Of a stretch of 64,000 nt of DNA, positions 1-8,556 are shown one piece after another (within the stretch, counting starts at the first letter, position 1; each line of letters begins with the position of its first letter). The DNA comes from Paenarthrobacter ilicis (GTDB lineage: Bacteria > Actinomycetota > Actinomycetes > Actinomycetales > Micrococcaceae): positions 2,294,001-2,358,000 of the forward strand of contig NZ_JAFBCD010000001.1 of NCBI RefSeq assembly GCF_016907545.1, in the 5' to 3' direction. The notes beneath the pieces are model-generated. The model saw only the letters and a list, made by a program, of their open reading frames with translations, made no database searches and was not told the DNA's origin. The translations under genes and the position numbers were made by a program.

Positions 1-257
1 GGCTCGGCGAGGGCCATGGTTCGCATGCCAAGAATGGTGGGGGTGGACTCCCCCAGGATGCGCGGACGCAGGACGCATACGTAAGCCGCAAGGACATCGC
101 CTGCGCCCTGAAGGCGGATGGCGCCGTCGTCAATGCTTTTGGCCCTGGTGATGAACGTTCGCAGATCATCAAGGTCACGGGAATCGGGGAAGCGGAGGGA
201 CTGGGTCACGACGTCTGGCACATCATCGACCTTACCGGCATGTCCGCGTTTGGGCAT
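1..257 (-). CDS. Hypothetical protein, 3' end cut by window edge
   Basis: A minus-strand frame opens at an ATG at 257 and stays open to base 1, giving at least 85 residues (start MPKRGHAGKVDDVPDVV). The visible part is soluble, with mixed Asp/Arg/Leu content, no signal peptide and no membrane segment. It includes the stretch RTFITRAKSIDDGAIRLQ. I do not recognise the family. Codon use (C or G at third positions) fits a real gene. It lies divergent from tesB with 43 bases between the two starts, so the promoters are back to back. Only the N-terminal part is seen, so no function is proposed. Confidence 0.55.
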   Translation of the reverse strand, partial: MPKRGHAGKVDDVPDVVTQSLRFPDSRDLDDLRTFITRAKSIDDGAIRLQGAGDVLAAYVCVLRPRILGESTPTILGMRTMALAE

Positions 258-265
258 GTCTGCGT

Positions 266-294
266 TTGAGAGGGGTGCGGGCTCCGTCTAAAGT
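266..294 (+). promoter_or_regulatory. Candidate leaderless promoter of tesB
   Basis: TTGAGA (266-271) and TAAAGT (289-294) are separated by 17 bases, a good sigma-70-type pair. The TAAAGT box ends 6 bases before the ATG at 301, and no purine-rich ribosome binding site precedes that ATG. The predicted transcript would therefore begin at or next to the start codon. Leaderless mRNAs are common in actinobacteria. This is an inference from sequence spacing. Confidence 0.45.
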
Positions 295-300
295 CGAACC

Positions 301-1206
301 ATGACTGAGACGAACGCTGCCCCCGGGGTGCAGGCGGCCCCGGAAGACCCCATGGAAGTGCTGATCGGCCTGCTGGACCTGGGTGATTTTGACGGAGCGC
401 GGACCAACGAGGACATCTTCCTGGGCCCATCCCAAAAGCAGCCACGGCACCGGGTGTTCGGTGGCCAGGTGCTGGCGCAGTCCATGATGGCCGGAATGCG
501 GACGGTGGAACCGGACCGGTCCGCCCACTCCATGCACGGGTACTTCCTCCGCCCGGGCGACGCCAACAAGCCCATCACCTTTGGAGTCGAACGGCTCCGC
601 GACGGCAGGTCCTTCTCGGCCAGGCGCGTCCATGCCTACCAGGACGGGGTTCCCATCCTGTCCATGATCGCCTCCTTTCAGGTGGAAGACAGCGGACTGG
701 ATCACCAGGCCACCATGCCGGAGGGCATCCCGGACCCGGAATCCCTCCCCAGCACTGCCGAGCTGCTGTCCCGGATAGACCATCCAATGGCGCGGCACAT
801 GTCCTCTGAACGGCCCTTCGATGTCCGGCACATTGATCCGGCGCTTTACGTCTCGGCACCGGATGACCACGTGGCAACCAATGCGGTGTGGATGAAAACC
901 ATGGGTCCCTTGCCCGAGGACCCCAACCTCCACCGTGCGGCCCTTGCCTACGCCAGCGACTACACGCTCCTGGAGCCGATTCTCCGTAAGCACGGACTGT
1001 CCTGGATGACTCCGGGCATGAGTGTCGCCAGCCTGGACCACGCCATGTGGTGGCACCGGCCGGTCCGCGTGGACGAGTGGATGCTGTATGTTCAGGAGTC
1101 CCCCAGCGCACAGGGCGCACGGGGATTGGCTACAGGCAGGATCTTCAGCCGGGATGGCCTGCATGTGGCCACCGTGGCCCAAGAGGGCATGGTCAGAATC
1201 CCCTGA
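301..1206 (+). CDS. tesB: Acyl-CoA thioesterase II (TesB family)
   Basis: Hydrolyses acyl-CoA to free fatty acid and CoA in the cytoplasm. The 301-residue protein has the double-hotdog layout of TesB: an N-terminal hotdog with the RVFGGQVLAQ motif (around 50-60) and a C-terminal hotdog with SLDHAMWWHRP. The family's Asp-Ser/Thr-Gln catalytic set is visible as Asp246, Ser267 in QESPSAQG and Gln294 in VAQEGMVR near the end. Length matches the usual 285-300. The ATG at 301 is the only sensible start and lacks a Shine-Dalgarno sequence (see the leaderless promoter). It converges on ettA, with a hairpin terminator between them. Confidence 0.93.
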   Translation: MTETNAAPGVQAAPEDPMEVLIGLLDLGDFDGARTNEDIFLGPSQKQPRHRVFGGQVLAQSMMAGMRTVEPDRSAHSMHGYFLRPGDANKPITFGVERLRDGRSFSARRVHAYQDGVPILSMIASFQVEDSGLDHQATMPEGIPDPESLPSTAELLSRIDHPMARHMSSERPFDVRHIDPALYVSAPDDHVATNAVWMKTMGPLPEDPNLHRAALAYASDYTLLEPILRKHGLSWMTPGMSVASLDHAMWWHRPVRVDEWMLYVQESPSAQGARGLATGRIFSRDGLHVATVAQEGMVRIP

Positions 1207-1226
1207 GTTTGGTGGCATGACAGCAG

Positions 1227-1270
1227 ACGACAGCGGCCGGTCCCCTGTGGGGAACCGGCTGCTGTCGTTT
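1227..1270. terminator. Terminator between convergent tesB and ettA
   Basis: A hairpin of about 19 bp with a TGT loop and minor mismatches forms from ACGACAGCGGCCGGTCCCC and its complement. It is followed on the plus strand by GTTTGGGT. It sits between the ends of the convergent genes tesB (ends 1206) and ettA (ends 1304) and could serve both. Confidence 0.6.
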
Positions 1271-1303
1271 GGGTCTGTAAGCCGGCTGCGTTGACCGCGG
1301 GTA

Positions 1304-2986
1304 TTAGTCGCGAGTCAGGCGTCGGTGCGTCACGCGGTGCGGCTTGGCCGCATCCGGACCCAGGCGCTCCACCTTGTTTTCCTCGTAGGCGTCGAAGTTG
1401 CCTTCGAACCAGTACCACTTCGAGGGGTTCTCATCATCGCCTTCATAGGCAAGGATGTGGGTGGCCACCCGGTCCAGGAACCAGCGATCGTGCGAGACCA
1501 CCACTGCGCATCCCGGGAACTCAAGGAGAGCGTTCTCGAGGCTGCTCAATGTTTCGACGTCGAGGTCGTTGGTGGGTTCGTCGAGGAGCAGCAAGTTGCC
1601 GCCCTGCTTGAGCGTCAGAGCCAGGTTCAGGCGGTTACGCTCGCCACCGGAGAGCACACCAGCCTTCTTCTGCTGATCCGGCCCCTTGAAGCCGAAGGCC
1701 GAAACGTAGGCGCGTGAGGGCATCTCCACTTGGCCGACCTGGATGAAGTCGTTGCCTTCCGACACAACCTCCCACAGGGACTTGTTGGGGTCGATGCCAC
1801 CACGGGACTGGTCCACGTAGGAAATCTTCACGGACTCGCCGATCTTCAGATCGCCGGCGTCCAGAGGCTCCATGCCCACAATCGTCTTGAAGAGCGTGGA
1901 CTTGCCGACGCCGTTGGGCCCGATGACACCGACGATGCCGTTGCGGGGCAACGAGAAGGAAAGGTCCTCGATCAGAACACGGTCGTCGAAGCCCTTCTTC
2001 AGCTTGCTGGCCTCGATCACCAAAGATCCAAGGCGTGGTCCCGGCGGGATCTGGATTTCTTCGAAGTCCAGCTTGCGCGTGCGCTCAGCCTCAGCAGCCA
2101 TTTCCTCGTAGCGGGCCAAACGGGCCTTCGACTTGGTCTGGCGGCCCTTGGCGTTGGAGCGGACCCACTCAAGTTCCTCGGTCAGGCGCTTGGAGAGCTT
2201 GGCGTCCTTCTTGCCCTGGACTTCCAAGCGGGCTTTCTTCTTCTCCAAGTAGGTGGAGTAGTTGCCCTCGTACGGGTACAGGTGACCACGGTCGACTTCT
2301 GCAATCCACTCAGCAACGTGATCGAGGAAGTACCGGTCGTGGGTCACGGCGAGGACGGCACCGGGGTACTGGGACAAGTGCTGCTCGAGCCACAGCACGC
2401 TCTCGGCGTCCAAGTGGTTGGTGGGCTCATCAAGCAGCAGGAGGTCCGGCTTCTGCAGGAGGAGCTTGCAGAGCGCAACGCGGCGGCGCTCACCACCGGA
2501 GAGGACAGTAACGTCCGCATCTGCCGGCGGGCACCGAAGGGCGTCCATGGCCTGCTCCAGCTGGGAGTCGATGTCCCAGGCGTCGGCAGCATCAATGGCT
2601 TCCTGGAGCTTGCCCATCTCGTCCAGAAGGGTGTCGTAATCCGCGTCCGGGTTCGCCATCTCTTCGGAGATTTCGTTGAACCGCTGGATCTTGGCGTAGA
2701 TCTCTCCCACGCCTTCCTGGACGTTGCCCAGAACGGTTTTTTCCTCATTGAGCGGCGGTTCCTGCAAGAGGATGCCAACGGTGTAACCGGGGCTCAGGCG
2801 GGCTTCGCCGTTGGACGGGGTATCCAGCCCGGCCATGATTTTGAGGATGGTGGACTTGCCAGCTCCGTTCGGACCCACGACGCCAATCTTGGCGCCGGGA
2901 TAGAACGACATGCTGACATCGTCCAAAATAAGTTTGTCGCCAACGGCTTTGCGAGCCTTGGTCATCGTGTAAATGAATTCCGCCAT
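1304..2986 (-). CDS. ettA: Energy-dependent translational throttle protein EttA (ABC-F ATPase)
   Basis: ABC-F protein that binds the ribosomal E site and gates the first elongation steps according to the ATP/ADP ratio. The 560-residue product has two ABC cassettes. Cassette 1 has Walker A GPNGAGKST (near residue 40), signature LSGGERRRVAL and Walker B with DEPTNHLD. Cassette 2 has GPNGVGKST, LSGGERNRLNLAL and DEPTNDLD. The charged helical linker between them, including the arm region, is present (LEWVRSNAKGRQTKSKARL). There are no membrane segments. Start MAEFIYTMTK at 2986 matches the family start; the frame runs 12 codons further upstream but those residues are not family-like. Monocistronic-looking. 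Confidence 0.93.
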   Translation of the reverse strand: MAEFIYTMTKARKAVGDKLILDDVSMSFYPGAKIGVVGPNGAGKSTILKIMAGLDTPSNGEARLSPGYTVGILLQEPPLNEEKTVLGNVQEGVGEIYAKIQRFNEISEEMANPDADYDTLLDEMGKLQEAIDAADAWDIDSQLEQAMDALRCPPADADVTVLSGGERRRVALCKLLLQKPDLLLLDEPTNHLDAESVLWLEQHLSQYPGAVLAVTHDRYFLDHVAEWIAEVDRGHLYPYEGNYSTYLEKKKARLEVQGKKDAKLSKRLTEELEWVRSNAKGRQTKSKARLARYEEMAAEAERTRKLDFEEIQIPPGPRLGSLVIEASKLKKGFDDRVLIEDLSFSLPRNGIVGVIGPNGVGKSTLFKTIVGMEPLDAGDLKIGESVKISYVDQSRGGIDPNKSLWEVVSEGNDFIQVGQVEMPSRAYVSAFGFKGPDQQKKAGVLSGGERNRLNLALTLKQGGNLLLLDEPTNDLDVETLSSLENALLEFPGCAVVVSHDRWFLDRVATHILAYEGDDENPSKWYWFEGNFDAYEENKVERLGPDAAKPHRVTHRRLTRD

Positions 2987-3041
2987 ACCCTTAAATCTAG
3001 TGGCTCGGCGAGGATAACTCACATTCGGACGCCCGGTTCCG

Positions 3042-3539
3042 CTAGCGGACGTCCCCTACGAAACACTTTCCGGTCGCCAGAACAGGCAGGACAGTGACAG
3101 CCACCCCGCCGTCGCGGATCTGACCCATGACGCAATGCCCCCCGGTCAAAGCCGCAGCTTCCATCGCGTCGACGTCCAGGCCGGTAGGGGTCCGACTGAC
3201 GGAGACCTCAAGGGCGGCAGCAGGAATTCCGGCTGCCACCAGGGCCGCCTTGAGAGCGTCCCTGTCCGGCTTGGGGTTCCCCGCCACAAGGTTCTTCAGT
3301 GTGGATTCGACCGTGGATTTTGTTGCGGCGAGCGCTGGATCCTCTGTCGTCGCCGCTCCTGGTGCAGCAGTTGGGGCCCCCGACGGCAGGATTGTCGGCT
3401 GACTGGCTGGCGTCGGGGCTGTACAGGCGGACACGCAAGCGCAGCCTGCAGCCAGCAGAAGGGCTCCGGCGAGCCTTGCAGCCGTTGAGAGCCTGGTTGT
3501 CGGCCGGTTTCGCTGCCGTCCAGTTCCGATGATCACCAA
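3042..3539 (-). CDS. Putative lipoprotein (DUF6993-like)
   Basis: A 165-residue exported protein of unknown function. A basic N-terminus and a hydrophobic stretch (about 23-38) end in the lipobox VSAC, with Cys39 as the lipidated residue. A Thr/Pro/Ala-rich linker follows, then a C-terminal domain of about 85 residues (from near 80) with conserved-looking KSTVESTLKNL and GGHCVMGQIRDGGV. The two Cys in the mature part (CVMG and KCFVG) could form a disulfide. The assignment to the DUF6993 lipoprotein family is from memory of its actinobacterial members and is tentative. The start is uncertain: adjacent TTG and GTG codons are available at the 5' end. Confidence 0.7.
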   Translation of the reverse strand: MVIIGTGRQRNRPTTRLSTAARLAGALLLAAGCACVSACTAPTPASQPTILPSGAPTAAPGAATTEDPALAATKSTVESTLKNLVAGNPKPDRDALKAALVAAGIPAAALEVSVSRTPTGLDVDAMEAAALTGGHCVMGQIRDGGVAVTVLPVLATGKCFVGDVR

Positions 3540-3589
3540 GCCATTGTGCCATTCACCGGGGACCGGGACGGACGGTGCCGCGGACAGAA

Positions 3590-3622
3590 CATCCCCCTCG
3601 GAAGCAGAGTCCGAGGGGGATG
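3590..3622 (-). terminator. Terminator downstream of tRNA-Arg
   Basis: A perfect 12 bp stem (CATCCCCCTCGG / CCGAGGGGGATG) with a 9-base loop starts 9 bases past the 3' end of the minus-strand tRNA-Arg. On the minus strand it is followed by TTCTGTCC, so the U-tract is weak, as is common in high-GC genomes. Confidence 0.6.
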
Positions 3623-3630
3623 GCGTGTGG

Positions 3631-3703
3631 TGCCCCAGGAGGGAATCGAACCCCCGACCGGCGGATTAGAAGGCCGCTGCTCTATCCCCTGAGCTACTGG
3701 GGC
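3631..3703 (-). tRNA. tRNA-Arg (anticodon TCT)
   Basis: A 73-base cloverleaf on the minus strand begins GCCCCAGTAGCTCAGGGGAT and ends with the T-arm GGGGGTTCGATTCCC followed by TCCTGGGGC and discriminator A. The acceptor stem GCCCCAG pairs with CTGGGGC. The anticodon loop CTTCTAA gives anticodon TCT, reading AGA/AGG. CCA is not encoded. Confidence 0.95.
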
Positions 3704-3909
3704 GTACCGGCACCGCGACATGATCAGGCCGCTGGCGCCGTAAAGAGTTTACAGTGCGTTCCGGTCGGGCCCGGACAACCCCACCGGCCGTCCTGTCCTC
3801 CCCAACCACCCTTTTCCACATAGCCAAGAACTTCCCTCCCGCCGGAGTGGAGGCGGGACCAAGCTGGAGGAGCCGGTAAAGGCAGTCTTAATTACAGGGA
3901 AGGACACCC

Positions 3910-4479
3910 ATGAATGACATCATCACCGTCCGGGGCTTCGTGGCGTCGGAGGTCAAAACATCCACCACCCCGCGGGGTACCTCTACAGCGACGTTCAGGC
4001 TGGGAACCACGGAACGTCGCTTTGACCGGGCCACCAACACCTGGGTGGACGGAAACACCAACTGGTACTCAATACAGTCCTTCCGCTATCTCGCCGCGCA
4101 TGTCGGGTGCAGCATCAAGAAGGGCCAGCGGGTGATGGTGGTGGGCAAGCTGCGACTCAGGCAATGGGAACATGAGGGCCGCATTTACCATGTGGCGGAA
4201 ATCGACGCCGAGTCAGTGGGGCATGACCTGATGTGGGGTTCTGCGAACTTCACGCGCATGAACGGGAGTTCGGCAGCTCCGGACACCGGGGCGGCCCCCG
4301 AATCGTCGGCACCGGACTCGTCCGGGTCACTGCAGGTTGCCGGCGATTGGGGTGCTGAGTACAACGGCGAGGCACCTTCCGGGGACTATGCGGCTGAGGA
4401 CCTTGGGGAGGACCCCGACGGCGGTGGCTCGGTTCTGGTGGACACCTCCACGGGAGAGCTGGTGGGATCGGGGGTCTAA
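3910..4479 (+). CDS. ssb: Single-stranded DNA-binding protein, noncanonical C-terminus
   Basis: Binds single-stranded DNA as an OB-fold oligomer. The OB fold covers about residues 1-115 (TVRGFVASEV, ATFRLGTTERR, NWYSIQSFRYLA, GQRVMVVGKLRLRQWE). A low-complexity acidic and Gly/Ser-rich tail follows, to residue 189. The usual SSB C-terminal tip (acidic residues followed by Pro-Phe), which docks repair and replication partners, is absent; the protein ends GELVGSGV. It is therefore more likely a secondary SsbB-type paralogue than the essential replication SSB. GAAGGA lies just upstream of ATG 3910. The next gene is an AlkD-like DNA repair protein. Confidence 0.85.
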   Translation: MNDIITVRGFVASEVKTSTTPRGTSTATFRLGTTERRFDRATNTWVDGNTNWYSIQSFRYLAAHVGCSIKKGQRVMVVGKLRLRQWEHEGRIYHVAEIDAESVGHDLMWGSANFTRMNGSSAAPDTGAAPESSAPDSSGSLQVAGDWGAEYNGEAPSGDYAAEDLGEDPDGGGSVLVDTSTGELVGSGV

Positions 4480-4599
4480 CGCGCGGTCCGACGGGGCGGC
4501 ATATATTGGGGCCATGCAACAACCTATGTGCGCTTCGCAAGCGGCCACGGTCTTCAGCCGTATGCGTATGGGTCGCCTTCACGATTGGAGGGCCAGGAA

Positions 4600-5280
4600 A
4601 TGAATTCCCCTGACCTTGTGAAGGCCATCCGCTCCCGTCTTAGTGCTTCGGCAGATCCGGTGCGGGGCCGCAGCGCACAGGCGTATATGAAGTCGGAGAT
4701 GCCGTCCCTGGGAGTTCGGGTGCCCGATGTCCGGGCCCTGGTGAAAGCCTGTGCACGCGAGTTCCCACCTGGTGCGCCCGATGAGCTCCGCTCGGCTGCC
4801 CTTGAACTGTGGCGCTCAGCTGTGGCCCGCGAGGAACGGTATGCGGCCATCGACCTGACCGGGCTCAAAATGGTACGTGGTGATCCGGAGATGCTGGGCG
4901 TCTTCGAGGAGATGATCCGGACCGGAGCCTGGTGGGATCTGGTGGACGGTGTGGCACCGCGGATCTGTGAGCTGCTGTTCGCCCGGCCGGACATCATCAA
5001 GCCAGTGCTGCTGCGTTGGTCCACTGACAACACCATGTGGGTGCGCAGGGCTGCAATCACGTCACAGCTGTCCGCGAAGTCCAACACTGACACCGAACTG
5101 CTGTCGGCAGTCATCATTCCCAACGCCGCCGATCCCGAATTCTTCATCCGCAAGGCCATCGGGTGGGCACTGCGGGAGTACAGCAAGACCGACCCGGGCT
5201 GGGTCAGGACTTTTGCCACCGAATGTGCCCTTAGCCCGTTGTCGCGTCGGGAAGCGCTGCGCCTGATGCCCAAGGCCTGA
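4600..5280 (+). CDS. DNA alkylation repair protein (AlkD-like HEAT-repeat glycosylase)
   Basis: Family members excise positively charged alkylated bases such as 3-methyladenine and 7-methylguanine using a helical HEAT-like solenoid. The 226-residue protein keeps the AlkD signature: WWDLVDGVA supplies the aromatic residue and catalytic Asp, and the later RKAIGWALREYSKTDP supplies the second aromatic residue and charged loop. The start MNSPDLVKAIRSRL at 4600 is preferred because GGAGGG lies about 9 bases upstream. A longer frame from 4528 has no ribosome binding site. It follows ssb by 120 bases and may share a repair role, though cotranscription is not shown. Confidence 0.85.
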   Translation: MNSPDLVKAIRSRLSASADPVRGRSAQAYMKSEMPSLGVRVPDVRALVKACAREFPPGAPDELRSAALELWRSAVAREERYAAIDLTGLKMVRGDPEMLGVFEEMIRTGAWWDLVDGVAPRICELLFARPDIIKPVLLRWSTDNTMWVRRAAITSQLSAKSNTDTELLSAVIIPNAADPEFFIRKAIGWALREYSKTDPGWVRTFATECALSPLSRREALRLMPKA

Positions 5281-5298
5281 TGGGCCTGATGGGTCTGA

Positions 5299-6855
5299 TC
5301 AGATGATCGGGCGAAGTCCCGGTTCATCCCGGCTGCGGAAGAGGCTCTTGGTTTTGGGATCCATGAAGATGAGGTAAATGGCGAAGAAAAGGGCGATGAC
5401 CGCCGCGGCTACCCTGGCCAGCAGGAGGGCCAGGCCCAGGTCTTCGCTTTGGAGATACGGGAACACATCCAGCTGGTCCGAGGTCGCGTAGACCATGAAG
5501 AACGACACTACGAAGTACAGCGCCTTGACCTGCCAGTCATTGCGGATCCCCGTGACCGCGAAAAGCGGGATCAGCCAGACCACGTACCACGACTGGATCA
5601 TGGGCGCCAGCAGGACAATGACAGCGAAAGCCAACGTCAGGCGTCGCATCAGGCGGTCGTAGTCTCCGCGGAAGATCAACCACGCCACGGCGGCAGCCAT
5701 TGCCACCTTCCCCGCATCGTAAACAGCCTTGGCTACTACGGAGCCATCCAGGCCCAAGACGCTCGCGATGGAGGCCACCACCATGCCGATCAAGCCCACG
5801 GGGGCGTACCAAATGGCCACGCTTCCAGGGGCCGAGAGTCCGTTGATCCAGCCGAACCCATAACCGTTAACCAGGCTCAGCGCATACAGGATGCCGAAAC
5901 TCAGCGCAGCGGTGAGGAACCAAAAAACAAATCTGCGGGGCCACGATGCATGCTTGCCCGCCCACAACAGGCCGATGAAAGGAAGGAACACCACGGTGAT
6001 GGGTTTGACCGCGATGGAGAGTGTCACCAGGACGATTCCCAGAATCACCCGGCGGGTTGCGCAATAGTAAAGGCCCGCCAGAGCCAGTCCAATCATCAAT
6101 GCATCGTTGTGCACACTGGCAATGAAATTGGTGAGGAACAGGGGGTTGGCTGCTGTCAGCCACAAGGCGCGGTGTGGATTGACGCCGTGGAGCTCGGCCA
6201 GCTTGGGGACGTAGATGATGCACAGCACTACTCCAGCCGCGGCAACCAAACGGAAAAGCATGATGGACGCCTCCGGCTGGACGTTCGTCACCCACACCAC
6301 AAACTGCTCGATCCACAAAAACAGTTGCCCGTACGGCACGGGGGCTTCGGTCCACATCTTGTCCGCGCCAAGCTGGAAGTAGTTGGGAAGGGCGGAAATG
6401 CCGTTTTCGTAAGGGTTGATGCCCTCCACCATCAGCCGGCCCTGGCCAATGTACGCATAGACATCCCTGCTGAAGAGCGGGATGGTGAACATCATGGGCA
6501 AGCCCCAGGCCGCCACGGCCATCAACGTGGCTTTGCGCGCTTCCTTCCCCCACACCCTGACCCGCTGCCCCAACCGAAGCCAGGCCCTCACCAGCAACAT
6601 GCCGCCGATTGCGAGAAGGACAATGGAGAGCGCGACGCCCAGGCCCTCGGTGCGCATCCAGATGAACAGGGGCAGCCGGCGGAGTTCAGAGGCCGGCGCC
6701 AGCCATCCGACGCCCAAGGAACCGAACACCATGAACATGGAGCCGATGAATCCGGCGATCAGGGGTGAACGGGCGTTATCAACCTCACCGATGACGGGAC
6801 CCACAGGCGACACTGCTTTCCCTGCCGTCCGGGCGGCGGGTAGGGGCACCGTCAT
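5299..6855 (-). CDS. Polyprenol-phosphate-mannose-dependent mannosyltransferase, MptB/GT87-like
   Basis: Multi-pass membrane glycosyltransferase of the GT-C fold, predicted to extend an alpha-1,6-mannan chain of lipomannan-type glycolipid using polyprenyl-phosphate mannose. The 518-residue protein has about 12-13 hydrophobic segments. The first extracytoplasmic loop carries FSRDVYAYIGQGRLMVEGINPYE, whose Asp and the following Pro-Tyr are typical of the family. Other recognisable stretches are VHNDALMIGLALAG and PITVVFLPFIGLLWAGK. The start is taken as ATG 6855 (MTVPLPAARTAGK). A GTG at 6936 would add 27 residues and reach into the promoter region of orn. It ends 19 bases from the AlkD-like gene, convergent with it. 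Confidence 0.8.
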   Translation of the reverse strand: MTVPLPAARTAGKAVSPVGPVIGEVDNARSPLIAGFIGSMFMVFGSLGVGWLAPASELRRLPLFIWMRTEGLGVALSIVLLAIGGMLLVRAWLRLGQRVRVWGKEARKATLMAVAAWGLPMMFTIPLFSRDVYAYIGQGRLMVEGINPYENGISALPNYFQLGADKMWTEAPVPYGQLFLWIEQFVVWVTNVQPEASIMLFRLVAAAGVVLCIIYVPKLAELHGVNPHRALWLTAANPLFLTNFIASVHNDALMIGLALAGLYYCATRRVILGIVLVTLSIAVKPITVVFLPFIGLLWAGKHASWPRRFVFWFLTAALSFGILYALSLVNGYGFGWINGLSAPGSVAIWYAPVGLIGMVVASIASVLGLDGSVVAKAVYDAGKVAMAAAVAWLIFRGDYDRLMRRLTLAFAVIVLLAPMIQSWYVVWLIPLFAVTGIRNDWQVKALYFVVSFFMVYATSDQLDVFPYLQSEDLGLALLLARVAAAVIALFFAIYLIFMDPKTKSLFRSRDEPGLRPII

Positions 6856-7000
6856 GTAGTCGTCGTCCAATCCTTCACCCGCTGCGTTCGGGTCACATTC
6901 TGAGTCATCGGGCCTTGCACAACAGGAATCAACCACACTGTCACGCCCGGAAATCGTACCATCGGAGCACTTCGATGCGCCTGAAGGATAGGCTAGGCGC

Positions 7001-7636
7001 GTGCCTATAACTAACGAACGCATCGTGTGGATCGACTGCGAAATGACCGGTTTGGATCTTGAGAACGACGCCCTCATTGAGGTAGCCGCTTTGGTGACGG
7101 ATTCCGAGCTCAACATCCTCGGCGACGGAGTCGACGTCGTGATCAAGCCGGACGACGCCGCACTGGAACAAATGAACGACTTTGTCCGGGACATGCACAC
7201 TCGCTCCAAGCTCCTTGATGAACTCCCCCACGGCAAGACCATGGCGGAGGCGGAAGCTGAGGTGCTCGAATACATTGAGAAATGGGTTCCGGACCCCCGC
7301 AAGGCTCCCCTGGGTGGTAATTCCGTGGGAACTGACCGGATGTTCCTGGCCCGGGACATGCCGAACATTGTTGAGCACCTCCATTATCGCGTGATCGACG
7401 TCAGCACCATCAAGGAACTGTCCCGGCGCTGGTTCCCGCGCGCTTACTTCCAGTCCCCCGCCAAACACGGTGGCCACCGGGCCTTGGGAGACATCAAAGA
7501 TTCCATCGACGAGCTCCGCTACTACCGCGAAGCCGTGTTTGTCCCCGCCCCCGGTCCGGACACCGCCACGGCCCAGAAAATCTCCAAGGATGTCATGGCT
7601 TCCGCTGAAACCCTGAAATCCGACGAATCCGTGTGA
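7001..7636 (+). CDS. orn: Oligoribonuclease
   Basis: A 3'-5' exoribonuclease that degrades two- to five-nucleotide RNAs, including pGpG, to mononucleotides. The 211-residue protein belongs to the DEDDh superfamily: [10 protein letters not shown] gives the first Asp-Glu pair, [16 protein letters not shown] the second Asp, and [15 protein letters not shown] the catalytic His and last Asp. GTG 7001 is the start; GAAGGATAGG lies about 12 bases upstream. A family-typical core of about 180 residues is followed by an extra C-terminal tail of about 30 residues without known motif. It is divergent from the mannosyltransferase. Confidence 0.95.
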   Translation: MPITNERIVWIDCEMTGLDLENDALIEVAALVTDSELNILGDGVDVVIKPDDAALEQMNDFVRDMHTRSKLLDELPHGKTMAEAEAEVLEYIEKWVPDPRKAPLGGNSVGTDRMFLARDMPNIVEHLHYRVIDVSTIKELSRRWFPRAYFQSPAKHGGHRALGDIKDSIDELRYYREAVFVPAPGPDTATAQKISKDVMASAETLKSDESV

Positions 7637-7767
7637 TCTGCAACATTTTTCGAGGTTTTTTCCTCAAAACCGGCAAAAGTGGACATTGCACCCCAAAACA
7701 GCAGGTAAGCTATTTGTCGTTGCCTTCGAGGAAAGCTGGTGTTACCGGCTGACTGCACGAGGCACAT

Positions 7768-7844
7768 GGTGGGCTTAGCTCAGTTGGCAGAGCGCCTGGT
7801 TGTGGTCCAGGAGGTCGCGGGTTCAACCCCCGTAGCTCACCCCA
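7768..7844 (+). tRNA. tRNA-His (anticodon GTG)
   Basis: The cloverleaf starts at GTGGGCTTAGCTCAGTTGG (7769), with a G immediately before it (7768) that supplies the G-1 base special to tRNA-His. The anticodon loop TTGTGGT gives GTG. The T-arm is GCGGGTTCAACCCCCG, and the acceptor 3' strand AGCTCAC pairs with GTGGGCT. Discriminator C and an encoded CCA follow (7841-7844). Confidence 0.95.
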
Positions 7845-7873
7845 CCGAGATTGGCTGTAAAGCCGGTTTCCAC

Positions 7874-7912
7874 AAAGGCCGTACCGGTTATCCGGTACGG
7901 CCTTTGCTTTTA
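7874..7912 (+). terminator. Intrinsic terminator after tRNA-His
   Basis: A perfect 14 bp stem AAAGGCCGTACCGG / CCGGTACGGCCTTT with a TTAT loop is followed by GCTTTTAA. It lies 30 bases downstream of the tRNA-His 3' end and 60 bases before def, separating the two transcripts. Confidence 0.85.
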
Positions 7913-7970
7913 ACCCGTCGGCGGCTTCAGGCCGCTGACGGACCGCAGCGATCGACAGAGGAATACAGAC

Positions 7971-8543
7971 ATGACCGTCCTCCCAGTGACCATTTGGGGC
8001 GAACCAGTCCTCCACAACCGGGCCAGCGAAGTCGACGTCTTCGACGACGAACTCCGCACGTTGATCGCCGATATGTTCGAGACCAATGACGCGGCCAATG
8101 GCGTCGGCCTGGCAGCTCCGCAGGTCGGGGTGGGCAAAAGGATCTTCGTCTACAAGTATGCCAATGACGACGGTGTCCCGGAGAAAGGCGTTGTGGTCAA
8201 CCCGGAACTGACTCTTTCCAAAGTATCGGGCGCGCTTCCCGATCCGGACGAAGATGTGGAGGGCTGCTTGTCGTTCCCCGGCGAGTACTATCCCCTCCAG
8301 CGGGCAGATTGGACCCGGGTGAGGGGTTTCGACGGTGAGGGAAACCCTGTCGATTTCGAAGCGACCGGCTGGTTTGCCCGCATCCTTCAGCATGAGTTCG
8401 ACCACTTGGATGGCAAGCTGTACGTGGATCGCCTCATTGATAAGTACTCCAAGAAGGCGAAGAAGCAAGCCAAGAGAAACGGGTGGGGCGTCCCAGGGCT
8501 GACCTGGATGCCTGGTGTGGACCCCGATCCGTTCGGCCACTAG
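7971..8543 (+). CDS. def: Peptide deformylase
   Basis: Metalloenzyme that removes the formyl group from nascent protein N-termini. All three family motifs are intact in 190 residues: motif 1 GVGLAAPQVG, motif 2 EGCLSFPG (metal-binding Cys) and motif 3 QHEFDHLDG (two metal-binding His and catalytic Glu). The C-terminus is basic (YSKKAKKQAKRNGWG), as expected for ribosome association. ATG at 7971. It is followed after 13 bases by a GNAT-like acyltransferase, so the two are likely co-transcribed. Confidence 0.96.
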   Translation: MTVLPVTIWGEPVLHNRASEVDVFDDELRTLIADMFETNDAANGVGLAAPQVGVGKRIFVYKYANDDGVPEKGVVVNPELTLSKVSGALPDPDEDVEGCLSFPGEYYPLQRADWTRVRGFDGEGNPVDFEATGWFARILQHEFDHLDGKLYVDRLIDKYSKKAKKQAKRNGWGVPGLTWMPGVDPDPFGH

Positions 8544-8556
8544 GGGACCCTGAACC

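Noticed and set aside
1730..3097. Long open frame (455 codons) on the plus strand opposite ettA
   Set aside because: Complement of strongly conserved ABC-F coding sequence; its protein shows no motif and GC-rich codon bias routinely opens the antisense frame.
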